Shown here: positions 51,216 through 60,189 of the stretch, piece after piece
How the letters are laid out: the number at the start of each line of letters is the position of its first letter
Position numbering within the stretch: position 1 is the first letter of the stretch
Assembly (NCBI GenBank): GCA_017558505.1
Contig: JAFYUM010000036.1
Span: 1 to 64,000, forward strand
DNA length: 64,000 nt
Direction of reading: 5' to 3'
DNA from: Ruminococcus sp.
GTDB taxonomy: Bacteria; Bacillota; Clostridia; Oscillospirales; Ruminococcaceae
Notes under the pieces: model-generated
The model's input: the letters and a program-made list of their open reading frames with translations, nothing else
What the model was told of the DNA's origin: nothing
The model's database searches: none
Program-made: the position numbers and the translations under genes

Positions 51216-51732
51216 TGTTATTAAGTGTTCTTTTTGCGATATATGCCGAAAAAACACATAGAATTATATCCCACGGCAGGGGCAGCAGACAATAATAAAT
51301 TACAGTTGCGGCATTTTCCACCTTAAGGTAAAGGGAAGTTATAAGGCAGTTGTAAGCTGTACCAACAGCAAAAACAGGTATAAGACCGATAAGACAGCCG
51401 ATCAGAAGTTGTTTGAAAACAGGCTTGCCGCCGTGACATATTCTGCCTGTTATGTATGTGCCGATTATCATACCAATGAGAAATCCAAACGTAGGCTGGA
51501 ATATATAGCCTATTCCACCACCTCCTGCGAAAACAGGAAATCCCACAAGCCCTGCAAGTATATAGACAATGACGCTTATTGCACCATTTCTGCCGCCTGC
51601 AATTGCACCTGCAAGGGTAGTGAAAAGTATCTGCAAGGTAATGGGGCAGAGGGGCGTTGGGATTTTTATAAATGCCCCAACGGTGATTAGTGCCGAAAAC
51701 AGGGATATTAAAATTAAGTCTTTAGTTTTCAG
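51199..51732 (-). CDS. bioY: Biotin transporter S component BioY (CTG start)
   Basis: This is a 177-residue ECF-type biotin transporter with six helices. The conserved N-terminal helix (LKTKDLILISLFSALITVGAF followed by IKIPTPLCPITLQ, written in two parts) is in frame only if translation begins at CTG 51732, which has GAGG 8 bases upstream. From the TTG at 51636 the protein would lose its first helix. Later FPVFAGGGGIGYIFQPTFGFLIG is diagnostic. Ends in the shared terminator. Confidence 0.85.
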   Translation of the reverse strand: MKTKDLILISLFSALITVGAFIKIPTPLCPITLQILFTTLAGAIAGGRNGAISVIVYILAGLVGFPVFAGGGGIGYIFQPTFGFLIGMIIGTYITGRICHGGKPVFKQLLIGCLIGLIPVFAVGTAYNCLITSLYLKVENAATVIYYCLLPLPWDIILCVFSAYIAKRTLNNKGYRN

Positions 51733-51756
51733 TGTTATTACCTCATTTCAAAATAA

Positions 51757-51780
51757 AAGGGTATCATATCTGATACCCTT
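51757..51780 (-). terminator. Terminator after nadE
   Basis: AAGGGTATCA pairs with TGATACCCTT around TATC, with TTTTATTTT on the minus strand. Confidence 0.85.
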
Positions 51781-51787
51781 ATATTTT

Positions 51788-52537
51788 TTATGCTTCAAAC
51801 TCAAATTTAGGCATTAACTGCAATTTGTGCAGATTATTCCTGTGCATACGGTCAATTTTTTCTTTCAGTTCTGGCTTGTCGCTTAAATCTGTAAGACCAC
51901 GGATATAAGTGTCAAGCTCTGCATATGAAAATCCTAAATTTTCTTCGTCAGTCTTGCCGCAGAGTCCATCAATAGGTACTTTATGAACAAGGCTTTCGGG
52001 AAGTCCGAGATAATCGCCGATTTGCAGAATTTCTGTAACTGTCAGCATTGACAAGGGTGAGAAATCTCCGACAGAATCACCGTTCTTTGTGGAATATCCA
52101 ACCCAGTCCTCGGAGAGATTACAGGTGTTTACAACTCTGCCATTAAGACAGGCTGCCGCTGCGTAAAGGGTTGCCATTCTAATACGTGGAGGTGTGTTTA
52201 TAACCGCCTGTGAATTCATAGGCATATGATTTTCAAATTCTGTTGTAAAAGCGTCAACGGTACTGCCGATATTTATTGTGAAATGCTGAATGCCGAGTGT
52301 ATCAACAAGAAGCTGACTGCAATCTATATCGTGCTGTTCGCCCTTTGGCATGAGAATACCGATAACTCTGTCCCTGCCCAGTGCTTTAACACATACAGCA
52401 GCGGCAACAGAGCTGTCTTTTCCGCCTGAAATGCCGATAACAGCCTTTGTATCGGGGGAAGCTGTTGTATCAAAATAATCCTTAACCCACTGTATAAGGT
52501 CAGCGGTTGTCTTTTCAACGTTAAAATTATAGCTCAT
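51788..52537 (-). CDS. nadE: NAD+ synthetase, ammonia-dependent
   Basis: This is a 249-residue enzyme amidating nicotinate adenine dinucleotide. The PP-loop SGGKDSS and STKNGDSVGDFSP are typical. No glutaminase domain, so ammonia is the nitrogen donor. Start ATG 52537 is preceded by AAGGTG. It follows the coiled-coil protein gene by 10 bases. Confidence 0.93.
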   Translation of the reverse strand: MSYNFNVEKTTADLIQWVKDYFDTTASPDTKAVIGISGGKDSSVAAAVCVKALGRDRVIGILMPKGEQHDIDCSQLLVDTLGIQHFTINIGSTVDAFTTEFENHMPMNSQAVINTPPRIRMATLYAAAACLNGRVVNTCNLSEDWVGYSTKNGDSVGDFSPLSMLTVTEILQIGDYLGLPESLVHKVPIDGLCGKTDEENLGFSYAELDTYIRGLTDLSDKPELKEKIDRMHRNNLHKLQLMPKFEFEA

Positions 52538-52547
52538 AATTTTCACC

Positions 52548-53456
52548 TTACTCCGAAATATCCTTTACAATAGCGTCAAATACAGGAAAATCCTTTTCAT
52601 AAAGCTCCTGCATATCTTCTTCACTTGTGTGCATAAGCTTGTGTGGCTCTCGTATACCGATAAACCATTCATCGGTGATTACGCTTTTGTCAACACCGAT
52701 TTTTTCAGCGAAGGATGTGCCTTTCAGCATAACCTTGTCACCGTTGACGAGTTCGTTGTTGGGATAAAGTGATGTCAGATCCACAAGAACTGAATCTCCC
52801 AGCATATCGGCGGCAAGCTTATTGCCGATAATTATAGCCGACTCGTCTGATTGAAGTTCCGCAGAAAGCTTACCCATAACAGCATTGGCATAATCCTTTG
52901 ACTCAATTCCCGTGTAGGGGATGTAATATACCGACGCCTCTGTTTTGCCGTTTTCGTTGAAATCCTCTGCTAAGGATTCGATATATTCTTCAAGCTGACT
53001 TTCCTCAGCCATAGTGTAGCTTTCGCCAATCAGAAGTACAATAATATCGGGATTTGGACGTGTAACAAAATTGTGAATGAGGAAAGCCGCCATAACTCCG
53101 AATACGGTTGCCATTCCAAGCCACCATTTATTGAGGTAGAAAAAGCTCGCGATTTTCTGACCAAAAGTCATTTTTACTTCTTCTGCAGGTTTTTCCTTTA
53201 TTGTTTCACTTTCATCAATAATTCCCTGTTTAAGGCGTATGAGTTCAAGTCGTTCTGCTTCAAGGCGTTTTTCCCTTGCTTCATCGGCTTTTTTTCTTTG
53301 CTCCGCAAGCTTCTGTTCAAGTTCCGCCTGTTTTTTCAGTTCCTCGGCGGCAGCTTTTTCTTTCATTTCACGGTTTGTTTCAAATATGCTTTTGGATATA
53401 TGAATTTTTTCATCATCAACAGGAACAGCCAATTTTTTTTCGTCCTTATTCTTCAT
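52548..53456 (-). CDS. Coiled-coil membrane protein, function unknown
   Basis: This is a 302-residue protein. Residues 10-95 are a Lys/Glu/Ala-rich coiled coil. One membrane helix (WWLGMATVFGVMAAFLIHNF, about 118-137) precedes an extracytoplasmic domain of about 160 residues. ATG 53456 lies inside the end of lysS with AGGA 5 bases upstream. The operon place between lysS and nadE is the only context. Confidence 0.72.
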   Translation of the reverse strand: MKNKDEKKLAVPVDDEKIHISKSIFETNREMKEKAAAEELKKQAELEQKLAEQRKKADEAREKRLEAERLELIRLKQGIIDESETIKEKPAEEVKMTFGQKIASFFYLNKWWLGMATVFGVMAAFLIHNFVTRPNPDIIVLLIGESYTMAEESQLEEYIESLAEDFNENGKTEASVYYIPYTGIESKDYANAVMGKLSAELQSDESAIIIGNKLAADMLGDSVLVDLTSLYPNNELVNGDKVMLKGTSFAEKIGVDKSVITDEWFIGIREPHKLMHTSEEDMQELYEKDFPVFDAIVKDISE

Positions 53457-55074
53457 CTTCGTCCTTGATTTCTCTGCCACTATTTGCAGGAATTGGTTTC
53501 ATTGTGGGGAAAAGAAGTACGTCACGGATCGAAGCACTGTCTGTAAGGAGCATTACAAGTCTGTCAAGACCAAGACCAAGACCGCCCGTAGGAGGTAAGC
53601 CGTATTCGAGAGCTGTTACGAAATCTTCATCAACCTCGCCTGTTGTATCACCGAGTGCACGTCTTGCTTCAACCTGCTTTATGAAACGCTCCTTCTGGTC
53701 GATAGGATCGTTAAGCTCGGAGAATGCGTTACCCATTTCACGGCAGTAGATGAAGTACTCAAAACGCTCTGTAAATGCAGGGTCAGAGGGCTTTCTCTTT
53801 GCAAGAGGTGAATTTTCAACGGGATAATCATATATAATTGTAGGCTGTACAAGCTTATCCTCAACAAATGCGTCAAAGAATGCAATGAGGACGTGTCCCT
53901 TTGTAGCATTGTCGCCTTCCTCAACCTCAACATTGTGAGCCTTTGCGCAAGCTCTTGCTTCCTCATCGGTTGTCCATTCGTTATAGTCAACACCTGCATA
54001 TTTCTTTACAGACTCAACCATAGTAAGACGCTGCCACGGCTTACCAAGTTCAATATCTACACCCTGATAGGAGATAGTGTCGCTTCCGCAGATTTTGAAT
54101 GCAAGGCTTCTGTACATATTCTCAATGAGATCCATCATGCCGATGTAATCAGTATAAGCCTGATACATTTCAATTGTTGTGAACTCTGGGTTGTGTGAAG
54201 TATCCATACCCTCGTTTCTGAAAATACGTCCAACCTCGTATACACGGTCAAAACCGCCTACGATAAGCTTTTTAAGGTTAAGCTCTGTTTCGATACGCAT
54301 GAACATATCCATATCGAGAGTGTTGTGATGTGTTACGAAAGGTCTTGCAGCAGCTGCAATCTGGATAGGAAGAAGAACGGGAGTTTCAACTTCAATGTAT
54401 CCCAGTCCGTCAAGATAGTTTCTGATTTCTTTAAGAATAAGGCTTCTCTTGACAAATGTATCCTTAACCTCAGGATTTACGATAAGGTCAAGGTATCTCT
54501 GGCGGTAACGTGTATCCTGATCCTTTAATCCGTGCCATTTTTCGGGGAGAGGGAGAAGTGATTTTGAAAGAAGCTCAATTTTGTGGGCATGAATTGAAAT
54601 CTCGCCCTTTCTTGTTCTGAAAACAAAGCCTTCAACACCGACGATATCGCCGATATCCCATTTTTTCTTGAATTCCTTGAACAGATCTGCACCAATATCG
54701 TTGGAACGGATATAAACCTGAATGCGGTCTGTGTTATCACGAACATCAATGAAGTTTGCCTTACCCATATCACGCCAGCTCATGATGCGTCCTGCAATAC
54801 GGATAATATTTCCGTTGAGGGCTTCAAGTCCTGCTTTTACAGCTTCCTCGTCGCCGTTTGCAGCGGCAATGATCTCAGCTTCCTTGGCCTCATATTCAGC
54901 CTTTAAAGCCGCCGCTTTACCTGTAACATCGTATTTTGTAGTCTGGAAAGGATCAAAGCCGCCCTCACGGAGAGAAGCAAGCTTATCAAGACGGTCTTTC
55001 TTTAATATATTTATATCCTGTATTTCCTCTGTTTCAACAGGAGTATTATTCTGAATTTCGCTCATTTGACTCAT
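53446..55074 (-). CDS. lysS: Lysyl-tRNA synthetase, class II
   Basis: This is a 542-residue enzyme. The OB-fold anticodon domain (GRIMSWRDMGKANFIDVRD) is followed by the class II core: motif 2 FRNEGMDTSHNPEFT and motif 3 GGLGLGLDRLVMLL. The N-terminal 100 residues hold an Ala/Glu-rich insertion before the OB fold, making the protein longer than the E. coli form. It follows greA by 3 bases. Confidence 0.96.
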   Translation of the reverse strand: MSQMSEIQNNTPVETEEIQDINILKKDRLDKLASLREGGFDPFQTTKYDVTGKAAALKAEYEAKEAEIIAAANGDEEAVKAGLEALNGNIIRIAGRIMSWRDMGKANFIDVRDNTDRIQVYIRSNDIGADLFKEFKKKWDIGDIVGVEGFVFRTRKGEISIHAHKIELLSKSLLPLPEKWHGLKDQDTRYRQRYLDLIVNPEVKDTFVKRSLILKEIRNYLDGLGYIEVETPVLLPIQIAAAARPFVTHHNTLDMDMFMRIETELNLKKLIVGGFDRVYEVGRIFRNEGMDTSHNPEFTTIEMYQAYTDYIGMMDLIENMYRSLAFKICGSDTISYQGVDIELGKPWQRLTMVESVKKYAGVDYNEWTTDEEARACAKAHNVEVEEGDNATKGHVLIAFFDAFVEDKLVQPTIIYDYPVENSPLAKRKPSDPAFTERFEYFIYCREMGNAFSELNDPIDQKERFIKQVEARRALGDTTGEVDEDFVTALEYGLPPTGGLGLGLDRLVMLLTDSASIRDVLLFPTMKPIPANSGREIKDEDEE

Positions 55075-55077
55075 CCT

Positions 55078-55545
55078 TTACTTAGAAATTTCAATTACCT
55101 CAAAACGAAGCTCACCTACAGGAGCTTCAACGATGAAAATATCACCGACTTTCTTTTTCATAGCAGCCTTGCCGATAGGTGATTCATCGGAGATTTTTCC
55201 ATTTTTGATATCAACGTGGTTTGTGCCAACGATATTGAATGTTTCAACCTTGTCTGTGCCTACACGCTTGATTTTGATGATAGAGCCCATACCGATTTCG
55301 TCAACAGATATGTTGGATTCTTCAATGATTTCAGCGTTGTCAACGGTATACTGAAGCTCTGCAATCTGTGCTTCAAGAATAGCCTGTTCGTTTTTAGCCT
55401 CATCATACTCGGCATTTTCGGAAAGGTCACCGTAGGAACGTGCAACTTTAAGTCTTTCGGCAACTTCCTTACGTTTATTGATTTTAAGGTCATCAAGCTC
55501 CAGAACGAGTTTTTCGTAGTTTGATCTTGACATCTGCTTGCCCAT
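55078..55545 (-). CDS. greA: Transcription elongation factor GreA
   Basis: This is a 155-residue protein that rescues backtracked RNA polymerase. The N-terminal coiled coil has the acidic tip GDLSENAEYDEAK; the C-terminal FKBP-like domain has SPIGKAAMKKKVGD. AGGAG precedes the ATG. First gene of the greA-lysS operon, with its own promoter. Confidence 0.96.
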   Translation of the reverse strand: MGKQMSRSNYEKLVLELDDLKINKRKEVAERLKVARSYGDLSENAEYDEAKNEQAILEAQIAELQYTVDNAEIIEESNISVDEIGMGSIIKIKRVGTDKVETFNIVGTNHVDIKNGKISDESPIGKAAMKKKVGDIFIVEAPVGELRFEVIEISK

Positions 55546-55623
55546 AATAAAACACTCCTTGAAGTATAATAATTTCGGGGATAATCCTCATAATGACAGA
55601 CTATCTCACGATACATACATTTT

Positions 55624-55652
55624 ATTATAACCTATTTATTCATCTTTGTCAA
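55624..55652 (-). promoter_or_regulatory. Promoter of greA-lysS operon
   Basis: Minus-strand TTGACA (55652-55647), 17-bp spacer, TATAAT (55629-55624). Confidence 0.85.
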
Positions 55653-55677
55653 GGTTTTTGGATTTTTTCTTCATTAT

Positions 55678-55693
55678 TATAACAGCTGTTATA
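55678..55693. promoter_or_regulatory. Candidate upstream GntR half-site pair
   Basis: TATAACAGCTGTTATA is a perfect 16-bp palindrome made of the same half-sites as the operator at 55801, but in back-to-back order. It lies about 130 bp upstream of that operator, near the divergent greA promoter. Confidence 0.5.
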
Positions 55694-55785
55694 TACAGTG
55701 GGAATTGCATTTTGGCGAATACGCTGTTATTGTTGTTGCATTATTTTTTAAAAATTGTGAAATATTACAAATTTTACTGCATCTA

Positions 55786-55814
55786 TTGACAAATCGGCAC
55801 AACTGTTATATACT
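55786..55814 (+). promoter_or_regulatory. Promoter of GntR-ABC module 2
   Basis: TTGACA (55786-55791), 17-bp spacer, TATACT (55809-55814), the same hexamers and spacing as module 1. Confidence 0.82.
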
Positions 55815-55829
55815 GTATATATAACAGTT
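55801..55829. promoter_or_regulatory. Candidate GntR (YtrA-type) operator, module 2
   Basis: AACTGTTATATA-N5-TATATAACAGTT has perfect 12-bp arms and covers the -10 box. A further half-site TATAACAGTT lies at about 55848. Confidence 0.75.
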
Positions 55830-55887
55830 AAACAGCTATGAACGCCGTATAACAGTTACGACATAAAAATGATACAGGAGGTGCTGA

Positions 55888-56259
55888 ATGAAAATTTATC
55901 AGAATTCAAATGAGCCTATCTATAAGCAGATAGCGTCACAGCTGCGGGAACAGATACTTTCGGGGCAGTTAAAAGCCGGAGAGCCTCTGCCATCTATACG
56001 AGTACTGGCACAAAATCTGAAAATAAGCGTCATTACCACAATGAAAGCCTATGAGGAGTTGACCGCAGAGGGACTTGTGACTGCCACGAAAGGCAAGGGC
56101 TATTTCGTCAATTCGCAGGATGAAAAAATGTTAGCGGAACAGCATATGCGAAAGGTTGAGGAAAGCCTGACGGAAGCTATAAATTCCGCAAGAACAGCAG
56201 GGCTTGACATTGAGGAGCTTTGCGAAACATTGAGAACATTATGGGAAATGGAAAACTGA
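55888..56259 (+). CDS. GntR-family regulator, YtrA subfamily (module 2)
   Basis: This is a 123-residue regulator paralogous to the 12193 gene: PIYKQIASQLREQILSGQLKAGEPLPSIR region, then LKISVITTMKAYEELTAEG, and a short C-terminal helix. GGAGGT precedes the ATG. Probably represses its own operon through the palindrome at the promoter. Inducer unknown; YtrA relatives respond to cell-wall antibiotics. Confidence 0.9.
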   Translation: MKIYQNSNEPIYKQIASQLREQILSGQLKAGEPLPSIRVLAQNLKISVITTMKAYEELTAEGLVTATKGKGYFVNSQDEKMLAEQHMRKVEESLTEAINSARTAGLDIEELCETLRTLWEMEN

Positions 56260-56274
56260 AAGGAAGTTTAAACT

Positions 56275-57162
56275 ATGGAAAATGCAATTAAAATAAACGG
56301 CATCACAAAGAAATATAAGAAATTTACACTTGGTCCCATTAATCTTGAAATTCCCTGCGGATTTTCAACAGCCCTTATCGGTGCAAACGGTGCAGGTAAA
56401 ACTACTTTAATTGACGTAGTGTGTGGAGTTACAGGCAAAAGCGGCGGCGAATGTGTATATTTCGGGGATAAGACAGATATTGACGACAGCGGTCTGCGAA
56501 ATCGTATCGGCTACTGTTCATCAATGAATTTCCTGCCTATGACATGGAATGCGAAAAATATTGCCGAGGCTATGGAAATCGGCTTTGACAACTTTGACAG
56601 AAATAAATTTGACGAACTGTGCAAGCGTTTCAAGCTTGAAGATTCAACTGTTAAAAAGGCAAAAAGAATTATCAAAATGTCTGACGGTAACAAGATGAGA
56701 ATGTATCTTGCATCTGTTCTTGCGAGAGATACGGAACTGCTTGTACTTGATGAACCTGCATCATCTCTTGACCCTCTTGCCCGTGATGTGCTTTGTGAAA
56801 TTTTCAGAGAATACCTTGCAGTAGGTGACGGAAACCGTTCAATAATTTTCTCAACTCACAATATTGCGGATATGGAAAACGCTACGGATTACGCTGTATT
56901 TATGGCTGAGGGAAAAGTCGTTGAGCAGGGATTTGTTGAGGATTTGAAAGAAAAATACATACTTGTTCACGGTGAGGCAGACAAGTGCGAAAAGGCAAAG
57001 CCTTATATGCTTTCCTGCACATCTAACAGTATGAACTTCGAGGGAATTGCCCTTGCTGAAAATCTTGTAAAGCTGACACAGCTTGACACAGCCGTTGAAA
57101 AGCCTAATTTACAGCAGTTAAGCGTTGGTATTCTCAGAAAGGCGGAAAAAGATGGAGAATAA
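56275..57162 (+). CDS. ABC transporter ATP-binding protein (module 2)
   Basis: This is a 295-residue ATPase. Walker A GANGAGKT (36-43) and Walker B LLVLDEP (155-161) are intact, with the switch His in STHN. The signature is degenerate, MSDGNK (135-140). The C-terminal 75 residues are an accessory domain. AAGGAAG precedes the ATG. Overlaps the next gene by 11 bases. Same family as the module 1 ATPase. Confidence 0.92.
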   Translation: MENAIKINGITKKYKKFTLGPINLEIPCGFSTALIGANGAGKTTLIDVVCGVTGKSGGECVYFGDKTDIDDSGLRNRIGYCSSMNFLPMTWNAKNIAEAMEIGFDNFDRNKFDELCKRFKLEDSTVKKAKRIIKMSDGNKMRMYLASVLARDTELLVLDEPASSLDPLARDVLCEIFREYLAVGDGNRSIIFSTHNIADMENATDYAVFMAEGKVVEQGFVEDLKEKYILVHGEADKCEKAKPYMLSCTSNSMNFEGIALAENLVKLTQLDTAVEKPNLQQLSVGILRKAEKDGE

Positions 57163-57796
57163 AAAAACGAGTATATTTCAGGCTTACAAGCTTTATCACA
57201 GCATGGGGTTTGTAAAAGAAGTATTGCTTGCTGCAATTTTTTCGCTGGCGGGAAGTTTGTTTTTTGGTGTGTTTCTTCTTGGGGCAGATGAGGAGTTTCG
57301 TTACGGTGTAATCTTTTTCAACAGTTTCATGTGCTACATTGCATCGGCTATAAATGTATTTATGACAGCTGATACAAGAATAAGCGGTTTGGTTTACCGA
57401 ACAGTAAAAGAGCCTGTTGAAATGTATCAGAAACAGCATATAGCAAGTATTTTAGTCGGTATAACAATAATACTTTTAAACCAGATAATTATAGGTGCTG
57501 TTTTTTCTTGTATGCAGGAGTGTATTCTTGTGGCGTTGGGATTAATTTTTCTGAAAGCAGTTACTAATATATTCAGCGTAATCAAACACGATGCATTCAG
57601 AAGTATAATTTATGTTATAAGCGGTTTGCCGTTATTCGTATATACAATATGTATGACAAACTTATTTGAAAAAAAGTTTTTTGATTTTGAGTTCGGAATT
57701 GCACAAATAGTACTTGTTGTTTTATCGGTGGTAATCTTCTTTGTTTCTGAAAAAGTTGTGCTTAAATCAATCAGAAAAAACTGGTATAAGGATTGA
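57152..57796 (+). CDS. Membrane protein of ABC module 2, divergent member
   Basis: This is a 214-residue protein with about six helices. FQAYKLYHSMGF at the start resembles the AYKLY motif of the next three genes, but the rest and the C-terminus differ and the WWNKSGRS tail is missing. ATG 57152 lies inside the end of the ATPase gene. Probably a permease subunit; substrate unknown. Confidence 0.78.
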   Translation: MENKKTSIFQAYKLYHSMGFVKEVLLAAIFSLAGSLFFGVFLLGADEEFRYGVIFFNSFMCYIASAINVFMTADTRISGLVYRTVKEPVEMYQKQHIASILVGITIILLNQIIIGAVFSCMQECILVALGLIFLKAVTNIFSVIKHDAFRSIIYVISGLPLFVYTICMTNLFEKKFFDFEFGIAQIVLVVLSVVIFFVSEKVVLKSIRKNWYKD

Positions 57797-57806
57797 GGAG
57801 AAATTT

Positions 57807-58487
57807 ATGAAAGACTTTTTAAAGGCATATAAGCTTTATTTCAAATCGGCATATAGTCCGATACTTATAGGCATAAGCGTAATTTTTAATGTATTTACCT
57901 GCGTAGCTTTGATATTTGGCAATGCAAAGATAACAGATGAAGGTTATATGAGTATGATTGGCACTATAGGAATGTCAAATTTATTTCTGATTATATGGTT
58001 AATCAGCGGTAAACCTATAATAGCCAATAATAAATTCTTTTTTTCAGCCAGCTGTAATAAAGCCTTATTTACAACAGCACCAATAGCGGCAGGATTGACA
58101 GTAGAAGTGATTTACAGTACTATATTGATAACAGTTTCATATTTTGCTCTTGAAAGAGCCGCATTGCCCGATGTTATAATAATGCTTGCGTTTAATATGG
58201 TATTTTCATCTTTTATAATATCAATGGCGAATATGCCAAAAATGCTTGTTCCGTTTATTATAAGCTATATACTGCTGTTTTCTCAGCCTGTTATATTTAA
58301 TCATGATTATTTTAAGGGGATAAATGGCTTTGGCTTTGAACTTCCGCAGGCTGTTCTGATAGCCGCAGTTATGTTCGTTGTTGGCATTGGTCTGAATATT
58401 ATTGTGATGAATTTATGGTGGAATAAATCGGGAAGAAGTTTTAAAATAGAACCGCTAAAAAATGTACTTGTAGTTGGGAATAAATAA
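57807..58487 (+). CDS. Membrane protein of ABC module 2, paralogue A
   Basis: This is a 226-residue protein with six helices. It opens MKDFLKAYKLYFKSAYSP and closes with WWNKSGRSFKIEPLKNVLVVGNK, split here as WWNKSGRSFK and IEPLKNVLVVGNK. I start at ATG 57807 behind GAGGAG. I know no named family; presumed permease. Confidence 0.78.
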   Translation: MKDFLKAYKLYFKSAYSPILIGISVIFNVFTCVALIFGNAKITDEGYMSMIGTIGMSNLFLIIWLISGKPIIANNKFFFSASCNKALFTTAPIAAGLTVEVIYSTILITVSYFALERAALPDVIIMLAFNMVFSSFIISMANMPKMLVPFIISYILLFSQPVIFNHDYFKGINGFGFELPQAVLIAAVMFVVGIGLNIIVMNLWWNKSGRSFKIEPLKNVLVVGNK

Positions 58488-58501
58488 TATAGGAGGATTT
58501 T

Positions 58502-59191
58502 ATGAAAGATTTTTTAAAAGCATATAAGCTGTACATGAAAGCAAATTTTACGCCGTCTTTACTGGCTTTTTCTTCTTTTTTCCTGTTTATTAGTCTTGTT
58601 ATTATAATTGTATCGGGGTTAATGGGCGGAATGGAGAGTGCGAAAGATTATACATCGTGTCTGCAACTTGCATGTGTGCTGCATATCGGATTGTTTTCTA
58701 ATGTGATCTTGAGTGGAGTATTATCAAGTCTGAAATTTTTTCATTCAACACAATTTGCGAAAAAGTATTTTACAATAATTAAGGCTTTTTCGATTCTGTC
58801 GGTTTGCGTAGTTTATGACCTTATACTTTTCGTGGCGGCAATTTTGTTTGTGGGAATTGATTTCGCCTTTGACCTGATTATTTACAATGCGTTTGCTACC
58901 TTTATTATTTGTGTTGTTTACGGTACAATTTCCCTTGAAATGAAATACAGTACATATGGTTTGCTTTTGTGGTTTTTGTTTTGTTTCGGAGGATATAAAA
59001 TTCCTGAAAATATTTTTCCTGACAAATGTGGTTTGGGGTTGCCTGTATATGCCGATGTGGCTATAGTAACAGGACTGTATGTTGCAACTCTTATAGTTAC
59101 AACGGCTTTGCTGACGCATTGGTGGAATAAATCGGGCAGAAGTTTTAAAATTGAACCGCAAAAAAATGTACTTGTAGTTGGAAATAAATAA
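58502..59191 (+). CDS. Membrane protein of ABC module 2, paralogue B
   Basis: This is a 229-residue, six-helix protein. Both termini match paralogue A (MKDFLKAYKLYMKANFTP; WWNKSGRSFK then IEPQKNVLVVGNK). AGGAGG precedes the ATG. The conservation of the ends but not the helices suggests duplication with diverging channels. Confidence 0.78.
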   Translation: MKDFLKAYKLYMKANFTPSLLAFSSFFLFISLVIIIVSGLMGGMESAKDYTSCLQLACVLHIGLFSNVILSGVLSSLKFFHSTQFAKKYFTIIKAFSILSVCVVYDLILFVAAILFVGIDFAFDLIIYNAFATFIICVVYGTISLEMKYSTYGLLLWFLFCFGGYKIPENIFPDKCGLGLPVYADVAIVTGLYVATLIVTTALLTHWWNKSGRSFKIEPQKNVLVVGNK

Positions 59192-59205
59192 TGTAGGGTG
59201 ATTCT

Positions 59206-59886
59206 ATGAAAGATTTTTTAAATGCATACAAGCTTTATTTTAAAACGGCATTCAGTCCGGGATGTGCAGTATTGGGAGTAATACTTATGCTGTTTCATTT
59301 TTTGTTGGTATTTGTCCTTGGCTGGGCACATTTAAAAGAATCAAAAACAGAAACGGGAATGTTTTCAATACTTCTGGTGTTCCATTCCTTTGGCATATTA
59401 TTTTTCCAGAGATATAATAAAATGCTGCAAAATAAGGTGTTCTTTTCCATTAAGAATGCAAAGCTGTATTATACAGTAATACCAATGGCGGTTGTAGGCT
59501 CGTTTTTTCTGATTGTTGATATTATCAGCTTTATAATGTCACTTTGTCTTTGCGGAGGAGAGTTTGCAGGAGATTTACTGGTATTTTATTCAGCAGGAAC
59601 AGTTTTAATGACATTATTCCACGTAACGCAGGAACTGCCAAAACTCAGCGGATTAAGCGCACTTGCTGTTATAAGTACAGTGATGATAAGTCCGCCTGCA
59701 ATTTGCTATGCAAGTGGATTTAAATACGGACTTGAACTTCCGTTAGGGATTGATATACTCATATCACTTGGAATTTATGTTGTCGGCGTAGCATTGATAA
59801 TCGGCATAATGACTTTGTGGTGGAACAAATCGGGCAGAAGTCTTGAATTTGTTGAAAAGAATATTTGGGGATTCAGAAAGAGTTGA
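59206..59886 (+). CDS. Membrane protein of ABC module 2, paralogue C
   Basis: This is a 226-residue, six-helix protein. MKDFLNAYKLYFKTAFSP and WWNKSGRSLEF repeat the family ends, but the last 15 residues differ from A and B. It is last gene of the operon; a terminator follows. Confidence 0.78.
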   Translation: MKDFLNAYKLYFKTAFSPGCAVLGVILMLFHFLLVFVLGWAHLKESKTETGMFSILLVFHSFGILFFQRYNKMLQNKVFFSIKNAKLYYTVIPMAVVGSFFLIVDIISFIMSLCLCGGEFAGDLLVFYSAGTVLMTLFHVTQELPKLSGLSALAVISTVMISPPAICYASGFKYGLELPLGIDILISLGIYVVGVALIIGIMTLWWNKSGRSLEFVEKNIWGFRKS

Positions 59887-59923
59887 AAAAACAGTTCACT
59901 TTTTGCAGAGATATCCAAAACCC

Positions 59924-59945
59924 AAAGCTCCCGGAAGGGAGCTTT
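59924..59945 (+). terminator. Terminator of ABC module 2
   Basis: AAAGCTCCC pairs with GGGAGCTTT around GGAA, followed by a T-run. Confidence 0.88.
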
Positions 59946-59959
59946 TGATTTTAATTCAG

Positions 59960-60106
59960 TTATTCGCAGTCATCAGAGTTCTTTGAACTTGTAGATGTGC
60001 TCTTTTCGGGCTTATCGCCAAAATCAGGCTGGTTGTAATTGGAGTTGGAGTAGTTATTGCCTGATTTGTTGCTGAAATCGGGCTGTGTTGACTTATTCTT
60101 GCTCAT
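59960..60106 (-). CDS. 48-residue Asn/Ser-rich protein
   Basis: A short frame, M at 60106 with AAGGTGAT upstream, encodes a hydrophilic 48-residue protein (MSKNKSTQPDFSNKS at the start, NSDDCE at the end). NYNQPDF-like segments (QPDFS, QPDFG) repeat twice. No membrane helix. It resembles small spore- or stress-associated proteins in composition only. Confidence 0.65.
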   Translation of the reverse strand: MSKNKSTQPDFSNKSGNNYSNSNYNQPDFGDKPEKSTSTSSKNSDDCE

Positions 60107-60189
60107 AAATATCACCTTTCACCGCATATATAGCGGAATTTGATAGGGAGTTGATACCCTTGATGATATTATTAACAGAAAAATGTGGA

